64,000 nucleotides of DNA from Halobacteriales archaeon QS_6_71_20 (GTDB lineage: Archaea; Halobacteriota; Halobacteria; Halobacteriales; Haloferacaceae), in assembly GCA_003020945.1 (NCBI GenBank), contig PXRU01000001.1, forward strand, positions 132,180-196,179. Direction: 5' to 3'. The position numbers and the translations under genes were made by a program. Shown piece by piece: positions 44,246 through 53,163 of the stretch; position 1 is the first letter of the stretch; each line of letters starts with the position of its first letter. Below the pieces are notes generated by a model, which worked only from the letters and a program-made list of their open reading frames with translations, was not told the origin of the DNA and made no database searches.

Positions 44246-45300
44246 ATGACGAAGGCGACCGCGGACGGGGCGGAGACGTTCGGCGAGTGGCCGCTCGCGC
44301 GGCTCATGACCGAGGTGTGCGGCTCCGGCCCGAAGTCGGCCGGCGACATGAGCCGCGACCAGGCGCGCGAGGCGATGCGGCGGATCTTCGCCGGCGAGCC
44401 CGACCACACGACGCTGGGGGCGTTCTGGCTGGCGAACCGCTGGAAGCGTAACAACCCCGAGGAGCTGGCGGCGTACGTCGACGAGATGTGCGCCCGCGTC
44501 GACTACGCCGAGCCCGATGTCGACCCCGTCGACTGCGGCGCCAACTACGACGGCAAGGGGGAGACCGCAGTGCTGGGCGCCGCCGCGGGCATCGTCGCCG
44601 CCGGCGCCGGCACGCCCGTCGTCGCCCACTCCGGCGACCGCGTCCCCACCCAGAAGCAGGACGCCTACAAGCACGTCCTCGACGAACTCGGGGTGGCGAC
44701 GGAGCTGACGCCGCGCGACTCCGCCGAGATGGTCGACGAGACCGGCTTCGGCTTCTACTACCAGCCGCGGTTCAACCCCGCGGTCGACGAGCTGTTCGAG
44801 CGCCGGGACGCGATGGGCGTGCGGACGTTCGTGAACACCGTCGAGACGCTCGCGAACCCCACGGGCGCGTCGACGCATCTCGGCTCCTTCTACCACCTGG
44901 CGTTCGCGAAGAAGGTGGTCGACACGTTCGTCGAGAGCGAGTTCCACGACCTCGACCGCGTCATCATGTTCCAGGGGATGGAGGGGTACGACGACATCCG
45001 CCCCGGCTACACCAAGGTCGCGGAATGGCGCGCGCCGCGAAGCGGCCCGAGTACGGCATGGACTTCGAGGAGGCCGACCTCGAGGTCGACGACGTGGCCG
45101 CCGACTCGGCGGCGCTCACGGAGGCGGTCGTGACCGGCGAGCGCGACGACCACTGGGCGGACGCGGTCGCGCTCAACGCGGCGTTCCGGATCTACGCCCG
45201 CGACGACGCCGACAGTCTCGACGAGGGGCTGGAGGCGGCCCGCGCCGCCGTCGACGACGGCGCCGCGGCGGCCGTGCTCGAGGAGCTGCGCGCGTTCTGA
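44246..45300 (+). pseudogene. TrpD2-like phosphoribosyltransferase with frameshift
   Basis: From ATG 44246 the protein reads like the TrpD-like/YbiB family (FGEWPLARLMTEVCGSGPKS, VDCGANYDGKGETAVLGAAA, HSGDRVPTQKQDAYKHVL) to GYTKVAEWRA near 45033. The remainder of the family domain (YGMDFEEADLEVDDVAADSA and onward) is in a different frame that runs to 45300. The joint is short of several residues that homologues have between VAEW and YGMDF, so a small out-of-frame deletion near 45025-45040 is likely. Function of the family in archaea is unproven; it may bind DNA or nucleotides. Confidence 0.75.
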
Positions 45301-45417
45301 GGAGCGCGGTCGAGCGGCACGAGGCCGACCGGCGGGGAGGTCTCGACCCGGGCGAGTCCGCGCGCCGCCGGCCGCGAGAACGAAACCGGTAGGTAGGCCG
45401 GGGCGTAAGGGACGTCA

Positions 45418-46482
45418 ATGGGTAGCGCCGAGCGCGACGGTCCCGACGGGGTCGACGACTGGCGGGCCGGGCTGGACGCGGTCGACGCGCGACTGGTCGA
45501 CGACTACCAAAGCGGCTTCCCGGTCGTCGAGCGACCGTTCCGCGCCGTCGCCGACGACCTCGGGGTCGGCGAGCGGGAGGCGCTGGAGCGGGTCGAGCGG
45601 CTCCGCGAGCGCGGCGTGTTCCGCCGGTTCGGCGCGGTGCTCAACCCGCCGGTGATCGGCTCGTCGACGCTGGCGGCCGTCCGCGCCCCCGAGGACCGCT
45701 TCGATGCGGTCGCCGAGACGATCAACGGCTATCGGCAGGTGAACCACAACTACCGCCGCGACCACGAGTGGAACATGTGGTTCGTGGTCACCGCCGCCAC
45801 CCGTGGGATGCGCGACGAGATCCTCGCCGACATCGAGTCGACTACCGGCTGCGAGGTGCTGGCCCTCCCGATGCTGACGGACTACTACATCGACCTGGAG
45901 TTCCCGGTCTGGAACGACGACGCCTTCGCGCGGGAGTCGATAGCGTCGACGGACGCCGCGGCGACCCGCATCTCCGAGGACGCCGCCGGCGACCTCGCGG
46001 CGCTCGACCGCCGGCTCCTCGTCGAGATCCAGGACGGCTTCCCGCTGACGGCGACGCCGTACCGCGACGTCGCCGACGCCGTCGGCGCCGACGTCGACGA
46101 CGTGCTTGCGGCGGTCGAGCGCCTGCTCGCGGACGGCTGCATCAAGCGCGTCGGCTGCGTCGTCAACCACATCGTCACCGGCTTCCACAACAACTGCATG
46201 GTCGTGTGGGACGTCCCCGACGACCGCCTCGACGAGGTGGGCGAGCGCGTCGGCGAGCTCCCGTACGTCACGCTCTGTTACCATCGACCGCGCCGAGTCG
46301 AGCAGGACTGGCCGTACAACCTCTTCACGATGGTCCACGGCCGGGAGGCGGAGGCGGTAGACGCGAAGGTCGACGAGCTGGCGGCCGAGTACCTCCCGTT
46401 CGACCACGAGCGGCTCTACTCCACGGAGACGCTGAAACAGACCGGCGCGCAGTACGAGGAACTGGTCGGCGACGGGACGTAG
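45418..46482 (+). CDS. ahbAB: Fused siroheme decarboxylase (AhbA-AhbB type)
   Basis: The 354-residue protein is two Lrp/AsnC-like halves in one chain. Half one (residues 1-170) has a winged-helix N-terminus and HNYRRDHEWNMWFVV; half two has CYHRPRRVEQDWPYNLFTMVHG. These histidine-rich motifs match AhbA and AhbB, which decarboxylate siroheme to didecarboxysiroheme in the alternative heme route. Archaea with this route make heme without protoporphyrin intermediates. In many organisms the two are separate genes. No other ahb gene is adjacent. ATG 45418 is the only sensible start. Confidence 0.82.
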   Translation: MGSAERDGPDGVDDWRAGLDAVDARLVDDYQSGFPVVERPFRAVADDLGVGEREALERVERLRERGVFRRFGAVLNPPVIGSSTLAAVRAPEDRFDAVAETINGYRQVNHNYRRDHEWNMWFVVTAATRGMRDEILADIESTTGCEVLALPMLTDYYIDLEFPVWNDDAFARESIASTDAAATRISEDAAGDLAALDRRLLVEIQDGFPLTATPYRDVADAVGADVDDVLAAVERLLADGCIKRVGCVVNHIVTGFHNNCMVVWDVPDDRLDEVGERVGELPYVTLCYHRPRRVEQDWPYNLFTMVHGREAEAVDAKVDELAAEYLPFDHERLYSTETLKQTGAQYEELVGDGT

Positions 46483-46538
46483 GCGACACGCTCTCCACAA
46501 GACACTTTCCGGCGGTCCGTGTGGCAGAACCCGGGACG

Positions 46539-47093
46539 ATGCCCTCCACCAGACGCCGGTTCCTCGCCGCAGTCGGCGCTTCCGGGCTCGCCGGCACCGC
46601 AAGCTGTCTCGCCGTCGTCGGGCGCGATCTCCCGGTTCGAGAGGTCGGAGCGCCCGTCGAGTCCGTCGGCGGAACGGGGCGTCTGAAGACGCCTGACGGC
46701 CGGTTTCGCGCCCTCGCGGTCGGCGACCGGGACGGAGTCCCGTTCCCCGACGCGAACCGTCCGGTCCCCGTTCGCGTGTGGAACGACGCCGACCGCGAAC
46801 GGACGCTACGGATCCGGCTCACGCTCGGGGACGACGGAACGGTGTTCGACCGGCGGATCGCGTTCCCCGCCGACGACGTGCTCGTCGTCGACCTTCGGGA
46901 GCCGAACGGCTACGAGTTGGCGTGGGTCGACGACGGCGAGGCGCGGTCGCTGGCGACGGTCGCCGCGTCGTACTTCGACTGCAACGAGTCGGTGTTCGAG
47001 GCCGCGGTTCGAGCGGACGGGCGGGTCGAGTCGGCGGGGCTCACGACGACGCTCGGCTGCCCGTGGACGTCGCACGTCGGGTCGCCGTTTTGA
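46539..47093 (+). CDS. Tat-signal lipoprotein, unknown function
   Basis: The 184-residue protein begins MPSTRRRFLAAVGASGLAGTASC, a twin-arginine signal ending in a possible lipobox (GTASC). The mature part is beta-rich with RVWNDADRERTLRIRLTLGDD and FPADDVLVVDLREPNGYEL, like secreted immunoglobulin-fold domains. It ends with TTLGCPWTSHVGSPF. No clear family. Its stop is 12 bases from the converging methyltransferase end. Confidence 0.65.
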   Translation: MPSTRRRFLAAVGASGLAGTASCLAVVGRDLPVREVGAPVESVGGTGRLKTPDGRFRALAVGDRDGVPFPDANRPVPVRVWNDADRERTLRIRLTLGDDGTVFDRRIAFPADDVLVVDLREPNGYELAWVDDGEARSLATVAASYFDCNESVFEAAVRADGRVESAGLTTTLGCPWTSHVGSPF

Positions 47094-47105
47094 GCTGTCG
47101 GGCGC

Positions 47106-47942
47106 TCACCGCACCGTCGCCCGGAACCGAACGCTGCGGGGCACCTCCCACAGCACGTCCGGACGGTCGCTCTCCTCGGGATTGGCGTCGGCGATCGGGT
47201 CGTTGACGTGTTCGAGCATCCGCGTCACCTCGAAGCCGGCGTCACGGAGGGCGTTGTACACCTGCGCGACGGTGCGGTCGAAAAGCACCAGCGTCGAGTC
47301 GTACCCCTCGTCGACCGTGACCTCGCGGGGGCCGGGGTCGAGGTAGTTCCCGTCGAGCGTCCGCGTCCCGGCGTCGAGCGCCTCGTACAGCGGGTGCGGC
47401 AGGCTGAGCACGAACACGCCGCCGTCGCGGAGGACGCGTCGGGCCTCCGCGAGCGCCCGGTCGAGGTCCGGCACCATCTGGAACGCCGCCTCCGAGGAGG
47501 CTAGGTCGAACGCGTCGTCCGGCAGCGGGAGGGCCGTCGCGTCGCCCTGGAGGAACCGCGCGTCGACGCCGTAGAAGTCGCGGAGGCGACGGGCGTGGCG
47601 GAGCTGCTCGCCCGAGAAGTCGACGCCGACGACGGTGTCGGCCCCCAGTCGGGCGGTGCCGACGCTCCCCTGGCCGCCGCCACAGCCCAGTTCGACGTAG
47701 TCGGCCCCGGCGACTGAGCCGAGCGGGGCGGGATCCATCCCGCCCGGCCGGTCGGCGTCGAAGGGGGACGGCGCGGGCGGGAGGTCGCCGTCGGCGGTGT
47801 TCGCGTTCCAGTACGACTGGAAGGCGTCGCTCCACTCGTCCCACAGGCGGCGGTTCTCCCGCCGGTACTCGTTCACGGCCGTCGTGCTCGGGGCGGCGGT
47901 ATCAGCGTTCCGCCGGTGTGGGTCGTCGTCACGGGGTGTCAC
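47106..47942 (-). CDS. Class I SAM-dependent methyltransferase
   Basis: The 278-residue protein has a Rossmann methyltransferase core: motif I VELGCGGGQGSVGTARLGA, post-I VVGVDFSGEQL, ALPLPDDAFDLASSEAAFQM and VLRDGGVFVLSLPHP. Its GTG 47942 overlaps the stop of dgcA (GTGA), so the two are translationally coupled. A start at the later VNEYRRENRRLWDEW is possible. The substrate is unknown; the coupling suggests a link to the D-glutamate pathway genes. Confidence 0.83.
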   Translation of the reverse strand: MTPRDDDPHRRNADTAAPSTTAVNEYRRENRRLWDEWSDAFQSYWNANTADGDLPPAPSPFDADRPGGMDPAPLGSVAGADYVELGCGGGQGSVGTARLGADTVVGVDFSGEQLRHARRLRDFYGVDARFLQGDATALPLPDDAFDLASSEAAFQMVPDLDRALAEARRVLRDGGVFVLSLPHPLYEALDAGTRTLDGNYLDPGPREVTVDEGYDSTLVLFDRTVAQVYNALRDAGFEVTRMLEHVNDPIADANPEESDRPDVLWEVPRSVRFRATVR

Positions 47943-48991
47943 TCCGAGCGCTCCACCGCTCCGGTCCCCGCGCGGTCGATCCCCGCCGGGTCGATCCGCC
48001 CCTCCGGCGTCGGCACGCCCTCGAACGGGTCCGCCCCGTCCGCGAGCAGCAGGCTCCCGTCCAGGTCCGCGTAGTCCAGCAGCGGCGCCAGCTGACAGCC
48101 GGCGGCGATGGCGGCGTTCGACTCCACCATGCAGCCGAGCATCACCTCCAGCCCGTGTGCCCGCGCCGCGTGGATCATCCGCCGCGCCTCCCGGAGCCCG
48201 CCGCACTTCATCAGCTTCAGGTTCGCGATATCACAGCGGTCCGCGATCCGCGGGACGTCCGCGAGCGTCACGCAGGACTCGTCGGCGGCGATTGGCAACG
48301 CCGAGCGCTCGTAGGCGTCCTTCAGCCCCGCGGGGTCGTCGGCCGGGATCGGCTGCTCGATGAACTCGACGCCGAGGTCCGCGAGCCACTCGCTCTTGCG
48401 GGCGGTCTCGCGGGGCATCCACGCCTCGTTGGCGTCGACACGGAGGGTCGCGTCGGGCGCCGCCTCCCGTACCGCCTCACACACCTCGCGGTCGCGGTCG
48501 GTGCCGAGCTTCAGCTTGAGGGTGTCGTACCCCGCCTCGACCGCCGCGCGCGTCCGCTCGCGCATCGTCCCGGTGTCGTCGATGCCGATCGTGTAGGAGG
48601 TGTCGGGCGCGTCGGTCGGGTCGAGCCCCCACAGACGGTACAGCGGGACGCCGAGGCGCTTCGCCGCGAGGTCGTGGAGCGCGACGCTGACCGCGGCGCG
48701 GGCCGCCGGGTTGTCGGAGACGACCCCCGACAGCCGCTCCTCGACGGCCGCGAGTGCGTGCGGGTCGCCGACCGCCTCGACCGCCGCGAGCAGTTCCGGC
48801 AGCACCGCCACGACGGTGGCCGCCGTCTCGCCGTAGCGGGCCGAGGGGGCGGCCGCGCCGACGCCGGTCGTGCCGTCGTCGTCGGTGACGTGGACGATCA
48901 CGTTCTCGGCGGCGACGGTGGTGCCCCGGGAAATGGTGAAGTCGTGTTCCAGCGGGAGCGACACCCGCTCGAAGGCGGTCGACAGCGCCAT
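47939..48991 (-). CDS. dgcA: N-acetyl-D-glutamate racemase-like enolase-superfamily enzyme
   Basis: The 350-residue protein is a muconate-lactonising-type enolase: TLKLKLG (KxK), RVDANEAW and FIEQPIPADD (metal ligands), AADESCVT, and NLKLMKCGG (second general base). The family includes dipeptide epimerases. Because the DUF1611 gene precedes it with a GTGA overlap, the pair matches DgcN-DgcA of the published D-glutamate degradation pathway, where DgcA racemises N-acetyl-D-glutamate. That role is inference from context. ATG 48991 or overlapping GTG 48997 may start it. Confidence 0.75.
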   Translation of the reverse strand: MALSTAFERVSLPLEHDFTISRGTTVAAENVIVHVTDDDGTTGVGAAAPSARYGETAATVVAVLPELLAAVEAVGDPHALAAVEERLSGVVSDNPAARAAVSVALHDLAAKRLGVPLYRLWGLDPTDAPDTSYTIGIDDTGTMRERTRAAVEAGYDTLKLKLGTDRDREVCEAVREAAPDATLRVDANEAWMPRETARKSEWLADLGVEFIEQPIPADDPAGLKDAYERSALPIAADESCVTLADVPRIADRCDIANLKLMKCGGLREARRMIHAARAHGLEVMLGCMVESNAAIAAGCQLAPLLDYADLDGSLLLADGADPFEGVPTPEGRIDPAGIDRAGTGAVERSE

Positions 48992-48993
48992 CG

Positions 48994-50016
48994 TCACCGG
49001 ACCGCCTCCACCAGGTCGGCGGCGCCGAAGCGGACGGGGTCGGTCGCGGGCGCGTCGATCCCGTCGGCGAACGCTCCGACCGCGTCGCGGGCGGCGTCGT
49101 CGCCGGCGACGTCGGCGGTGTTGAGCGCGCCGGCGACCACCTCGGTCCCGTGGACGGGCGCCGCCAGCGACTCGTAGAGGTCGACGTACTCCCCGACCGG
49201 CGGAAGCGGGGTGTCCTCGTAGCCGTGGACCGCCTCCCGGCCGGCGGCGTGACACAGCACCAGCGCGTCCGGCATCGCGCCGTGGAGGATGCCGCAGGTG
49301 ACCGCCGAGTACGCCGGGTGGACGACGCTGCCCTGCCCCTCGACGACGAGCAGGTCGTGGTCGTCGCCCTTCTCCAGGATCATCTCCTCGACGGCGCCGG
49401 CGGTGAAGTCCGAGACCACCCTGTCGACCGGGGTCCCCCACCCCTCGACCATGATCCCGGTCTGGCCGGTCGGGACCGCGCACGCGTCGACCCCGGCCTC
49501 GCGGGCGGCCGCGACGAGCTCCATCGTCGCGGTCATCTTCCCCACCGAGCAGTCCGTCCCGACGGTCAAAACGACGTCGGCGCTCACCTCGTCGGCGCGC
49601 CCGCGCGCGACGGTGAGGCCGTCGCGGGGCCGGCGGACGTCGCGTAGGTCGACGCCGTGCTCGTCGGCGAGGCGGGCGAACTCCGCGTCGTCGCTCAGGA
49701 AGTAGTGAAGCCCCGACACCACGTCGCAGCCGGCCTCGATGGCCGCGCGGACGTCCGGCCGCCACGACTCGTCGAAGCCGCCGCCGATAGGTGCGATGCC
49801 GATCACCAGCGCGTCGACGTCGCCGGGGACATCGGCGAACGACTCGACGACCGGCGCGTCCGGCACCCCCGGGAGGTGGTCGGCGACGCGCTCGCCGGGA
49901 CGGTCGCGGTCGAGGACGGCCGCCACCTCGTAGTCGGCGTAGCGGACGATCCCGTTGGCGGTCTTCGAGCGGTCGGGGAACTTCCCGTGGGCGAGGACTG
50001 CGACGCGGTCGGGCAT
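48994..50016 (-). CDS. dgcN: DUF1611 protein, probable D-glutamate N-acetyltransferase
   Basis: The 340-residue protein has the N-terminal Rossmann-like part (RVAVLAHGKFPDRSKTANGI) and a P-loop-like C-terminal half with VGTDCSVGKMTATMELV, GQTGIMVEGWG and VVEGQGSVVHPAY. These are DUF1611 (DgcN) features. In marine proteobacteria and haloarchaea DgcN acetylates D-glutamate before DgcA acts. ATG 50016 is preferred because a minus-strand TTTAAG (about 50041-50046) lies about 27 bases upstream. Confidence 0.8.
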   Translation of the reverse strand: MPDRVAVLAHGKFPDRSKTANGIVRYADYEVAAVLDRDRPGERVADHLPGVPDAPVVESFADVPGDVDALVIGIAPIGGGFDESWRPDVRAAIEAGCDVVSGLHYFLSDDAEFARLADEHGVDLRDVRRPRDGLTVARGRADEVSADVVLTVGTDCSVGKMTATMELVAAAREAGVDACAVPTGQTGIMVEGWGTPVDRVVSDFTAGAVEEMILEKGDDHDLLVVEGQGSVVHPAYSAVTCGILHGAMPDALVLCHAAGREAVHGYEDTPLPPVGEYVDLYESLAAPVHGTEVVAGALNTADVAGDDAARDAVGAFADGIDAPATDPVRFGAADLVEAVR

Positions 50017-50726
50017 GGGTGACGGTGTGTGAGGGGTCGGCTTAAATCGGACCCACGCGGTCGGACCGGCCGCTTGTCTCGGTGCTGAGGTCGGTGCTAA
50101 GGTCGGGAGAGTCGGGGTGAGGGCGAAACCGTGGTGATCCGTGGTCAGCATGACGACCGCGACGGCGACCGTGGTGATCACCGCAAAAGCCCCCGCGGCT
50201 ATCGACTCCCGCGACTCGCTGCGCTCCTCGCGCTCGCTTCGCTCGCGCTGCGGTGCTTACTCCGTCGGGGTGCGTCGATAGCCGCGGCCCCTTTCAGTCC
50301 CACCCGGTGGTCGGGCGGTCCGAGCGACGCGGCCGTCCGCACGATGTGCACGAAATCGCGGTGGCGCGCGCCGGCGGACCTCCGTGTCCGCCGGGTGTGC
50401 GCGAGGGACGAGGCGAGTGGAACGGAGTGGAGCGAGCCGAGTCGGCTGGGGAGGGCGAGGCCGCAGTGCGGTCGGGCGAGGCCGGACGAGGCCGGCGGGT
50501 CGGCGAACCTCGGAACCGCAGCAGGGTGAGCGGAGCGAGGAGCGCGGCGCGCGTCACGGGAGCCGACCCGCTCGGGGCGTTCCGTGGTCCGCCGGCCGTT
50601 CGAACCGACGGCGCCCGTGTCAGAGGCGGCAGCGGTCGGGATCACCCGGTACCGAACGATCCGAGTACAGGCACGCCCGGCCGACTCCACCCCGTTTACC
50701 ACCCCGGGACACACACAGGGGGATCA
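50017..50726. other. Long intergenic region with inverted repeats
   Basis: No convincing gene is seen in 710 bases; open frames on both strands are arginine- and alanine-rich shadows. It contains the 50193-50287 inverted repeat, and G/C/A-rich sequence with repeated GAGCG/GGCGAG words at about 50380-50550. A promoter for dgcN is at its left end. Right end: GGATCAATG at 50721 may hold the ribosome-binding region of the LLM gene (GGGGGATCA). Confidence 0.5.
50193..50287. repeat. 14-bp inverted repeat with 67-base loop
   Basis: CCGCGGCTATCGAC (50193-50206) and GTCGATAGCCGCGG (50274-50287) are exact reverse complements, separated by 67 bases rich in CGCTCG/CGAGCG words. The transcript could form a long stem, or this is the trace of a small mobile or dispersed element. 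Confidence 0.65.
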
Positions 50727-52079
50727 ATGAGCGACGGGATCCACCTCAACCTCTTCACGATGAACTCCGTCGAGCACGTCTCGCCGGGGTCGTGGCGGCA
50801 CCCGGCGGACCGCTCCGCCGAGTACACCGACCGCGAGTACTGGACGGACGTGGCCCGCACCGCCGAGCGCGGCGGCTTCGCGGCGGTGTTCTTCGCCGAC
50901 GTGCGCGGGATCTACGACGTGTACGGCGGCGACCGCGACACCGCGATCGAGCGGGGCGTCCAGACGCCCTCGAACGACCCCGGCTACCTCGTGCCCGCGA
51001 TGGCGGAGGCCACCGACTCGCTCGGCTTCGCGGTCACGAAGTCGACCACCTACACCCACCCGTACCAGCTCGCGCGCGAACTCTCCACGCTCGATCACCT
51101 CACGGACGGCCGCGTCGCGTTCAACGTCGTCACCTCCTACCTCGAATCCGCGGCGGCGAACCTCGGGCTGGACGAGCGCATGGACAAGGAGACGCGGTAC
51201 GACCGCGCGGACGAGTTCATGGACGTCTGCTACGCGCTTTGGGAGGACTCCTGGGACGACGACGCCGTCGTCCGCGACCGGGCGTCGGGCACCTTCACCG
51301 ACCCCGCGGGCGTCCACGAGATCGACCACTCCGGGGAGTTCTTCGACGTGCCCGGTCCGCACGGCTGCGAGCCGTCGCCGCAGCGCTCGCCGGTGATCTT
51401 CCAGGCCGGCTCCTCCGACCGCGGGCGCGAGTTCGCCGCCGCCAACGCGGAGGCGGTGTTCTGCTCCCAGCCCACGGAACACGGCGTCCGCGAGTACATG
51501 GACGACCTGCGCGAGCGCGCGGCGGACCTGGGCAGGGACCCCGACGCGCTCGCGTTCTTCCCGGGCGTCGTCCCCGTCGTCGCCGAGACCGAGGAGGCCG
51601 CCGAGGCGAAACACGAGCGCCTGCTGGAGACGGTCGACGTGGAGGCGACGCTGGCGCTCCTCTCGGGCTTTCTCGACATGGACCTCTCCGAACTCGACCC
51701 GGACCGGCGGATCGAGCACATCGAGACCGACGCCATCCAGGGGACGATGAACGCGTTCACGAGGTCCGACCCGGACCGCGAGTGGACCGTCCGCGAGGTT
51801 GCGCAGTTCTCCGGGCTGGGCACCACTTCCCCGGTCGTCGTCGGCACGCCTCAGCAGGTCGCCGACGAACTGGAGCGCTGGCACGAGGAGGTCGGCGTCG
51901 ACGGGTTCAACGTGAAGGAGGTGCTCCGGACCGGAAGCCTCGACGACTTCGTCGACCTGGTGGTGCCCGAGTTGCGCGCGCGGGACCTGCTGGCCGAGCC
52001 GGACCCGGGCGAGACGCTCCGCGGCCGCCTGCTCGGCGACGGTCCCCGACTGTCGGCGACACACCCCGCTCGGCAGTGA
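50727..52079 (+). CDS. LLM-class flavin-dependent monooxygenase (NtaA-like)
   Basis: The 450-residue protein matches the nitrilotriacetate monooxygenase component A/desulfurisation group of bacterial-luciferase-like flavoenzymes: LNLFTMNSVEHVSPGSWRH, GFAAVFFADVRGIYDVYGG, TTYTHPYQLARELSTLDHLT and GRVAFNVVTSYLESAAANLG, with QAGSSDRGREFAA. It probably oxidises a small organic substrate using reduced FMN, supplied by a separate reductase not seen nearby. A GGGGG tract (50717-50721) precedes ATG 50727. Substrate unknown. Confidence 0.85.
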   Translation: MSDGIHLNLFTMNSVEHVSPGSWRHPADRSAEYTDREYWTDVARTAERGGFAAVFFADVRGIYDVYGGDRDTAIERGVQTPSNDPGYLVPAMAEATDSLGFAVTKSTTYTHPYQLARELSTLDHLTDGRVAFNVVTSYLESAAANLGLDERMDKETRYDRADEFMDVCYALWEDSWDDDAVVRDRASGTFTDPAGVHEIDHSGEFFDVPGPHGCEPSPQRSPVIFQAGSSDRGREFAAANAEAVFCSQPTEHGVREYMDDLRERAADLGRDPDALAFFPGVVPVVAETEEAAEAKHERLLETVDVEATLALLSGFLDMDLSELDPDRRIEHIETDAIQGTMNAFTRSDPDREWTVREVAQFSGLGTTSPVVVGTPQQVADELERWHEEVGVDGFNVKEVLRTGSLDDFVDLVVPELRARDLLAEPDPGETLRGRLLGDGPRLSATHPARQ

Positions 52080-52188
52080 GGGTCCCGCCGGCTCGCGGGC
52101 GACCGGGCCGCGAGACGCCAGCGAGCGGACGCGAGCGGCGCACGACCGTCGGTTTCGTTCGGGGCCGGTACGGCCGCCGTCAGTATCG

Positions 52189-52194
52189 TTAAGT
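52189..52194 (+). promoter_or_regulatory. TATA-like element before the candidate RNA
   Basis: TTAAGT at 52189-52194 is about 26 bases upstream of the first base of the 52217 stem, the spacing expected between TATA and transcription start. Confidence 0.35.
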
Positions 52195-52216
52195 AGCCCC
52201 ATCTGTTTGTCACAGG

Positions 52217-52310
52217 TGACGCTTCGTCTGGAGGGCCGAAGCGTCAGCGGGGACCAATTCAAGGGCGGGCCGCGTGCCGCACTTTTCACCGGTACGCGGC
52301 CCGCCCACGT
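52217..52310 (+). ncRNA. Candidate structured RNA with two stems
   Basis: Two strong hairpins stand in tandem in a convergent gap. Stem 1 is TGACGCTTCG (52217-52226) with CGAAGCGTCA (52237-52246) around a 10-base loop. Stem 2 is GGGCGGGCCGCGTGCC (52263-52278) with GGTACGCGGCCCGCCC (52291-52306), 16 pairs including one G-T, with loop GCACTTTTCACC. A TATA-like element is 25 bases upstream. It is not SRP RNA, RNase P or a tRNA by size. It could be a small RNA or a strong 3'-end structure for the LLM gene. Confidence 0.4.
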
Positions 52311-52375
52311 TTCACAGTCGTGAGCCGTGCCGCCGGCTGTCCGTCTCGGCGCTCGACGACGCCGTCTCCCCGGAA

Positions 52376-52564
52376 TCAGCCGTCCGTCGGCGGGTTCCGG
52401 AACACGCCGTCGGCGATGGCGACGCTGCCGACCAGCGCCCCCGCGGGCGCGGTCATCCGGAACGGCAGCCCCAGCGCGGCCGTCGCGAGGACGGCCGCCA
52501 GCAGCGCCGTCCCGATCAGCAACAGGAGCACGTCGGGCCGGGACGGCGCGTCGGTTGGGAGCAC
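52376..52564 (-). CDS. Small two-TM membrane protein
   Basis: The 62-residue protein (GTG 52564) has two hydrophobic segments: DVLLLLIGTALLAAVLATAAL and RMTAPAGALVGSVAIADGVF. A minus-strand TTTTATC (about 52587-52593) sits about 26 bases upstream, so the message should be leaderless. Its end lies near the structured 52217-52310 region. Function unknown. Confidence 0.65.
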   Translation of the reverse strand: MLPTDAPSRPDVLLLLIGTALLAAVLATAALGLPFRMTAPAGALVGSVAIADGVFRNPPTDG

Positions 52565-52662
52565 AGTAATTACATCTCATTAGAAGATAAAATGCCTTCC
52601 GGACGCTGCCGCGTCCTCGGAACGCGTAGGTCGACGGCGGGCGACCGGCGAGCGTCATCGAC

Positions 52663-52917
52663 ATGTACACCGACCACATGGAGACGACCCCCGGCCACGC
52701 CGCGGTCACGATCCACGACCGCGACTCGGCGGACCCGTACCTCGGGCGCGCGGTCGAGGGGCCGGCGGTGTTCCTCGACGCGGACATCCGCGAGGGGCGC
52801 CCGTTCGAACTACGGCGGGCCTTCGCGCTTGCGACGACGGAGTACCTGATCGACGAGTGGGGCGTGCCGGAGGCCACGCCCGGGGTGGTGTCCACCGAAC
52901 ACGCCGCGACCGGATAA
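52663..52917 (+). CDS. Hypothetical protein
   Basis: The 84-residue frame (ATG 52663, or ATG 52678) is acidic, with HDRDSADPYLGRAVEGPAVF and FALATTEYLIDEWGVPE. No motif or signal peptide is recognised. No close TATA element is obvious. Acidic composition and in-frame third-position G/C suggest it is real, but the evidence is modest. Confidence 0.5.
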   Translation: MYTDHMETTPGHAAVTIHDRDSADPYLGRAVEGPAVFLDADIREGRPFELRRAFALATTEYLIDEWGVPEATPGVVSTEHAATG

Positions 52918-53036
52918 TAAGTTACGACCGCGTCGGCGGCGACTGGACGGAGGGGTAGGCCGCGGCGGGCCGGAACGTACCGGGCGGGGGCTGGACTCCC
53001 CCGCCGACGGGCTCGTTCGCCTCCGTGCGACCTCCC

Positions 53037-53060
53037 TCGTTTCGAAGGGAGTCGAAACGA
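53037..53060. repeat. Short perfect hairpin
   Basis: TCGTTTCGA (53037-53045) and TCGAAACGA (53052-53060) are exact inverted arms around a six-base loop, close to the partial tRNA-Leu copy. It may be a terminator or part of an element scar. Confidence 0.5.
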
Positions 53061-53094
53061 CGTTCACGGCTCTCACGTTCGTTCGAGCCGGAAC

Positions 53095-53115
53095 GCGAGG
53101 GAAGGGATTCGAACC
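53095..53115 (-). repeat. Copy of tRNA-Leu 3' end (possible attachment site)
   Basis: Plus-strand bases GCGAGGGAAGGGATTCGAAC plus C match the tRNA-Leu 3' end at 53185-53205 in 20 of 21 positions (T loop, T stem and acceptor strand). The copy lies 90 bases away, downstream of the tRNA 3' end. Integrases use exactly this part of tRNA genes, so it may be an att remnant. Confidence 0.7.
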
Positions 53116-53163
53116 ACGGTCGGAGGAAGCTCCTCCCTGGCTCAAATCGGTCCGTGGCGATTC

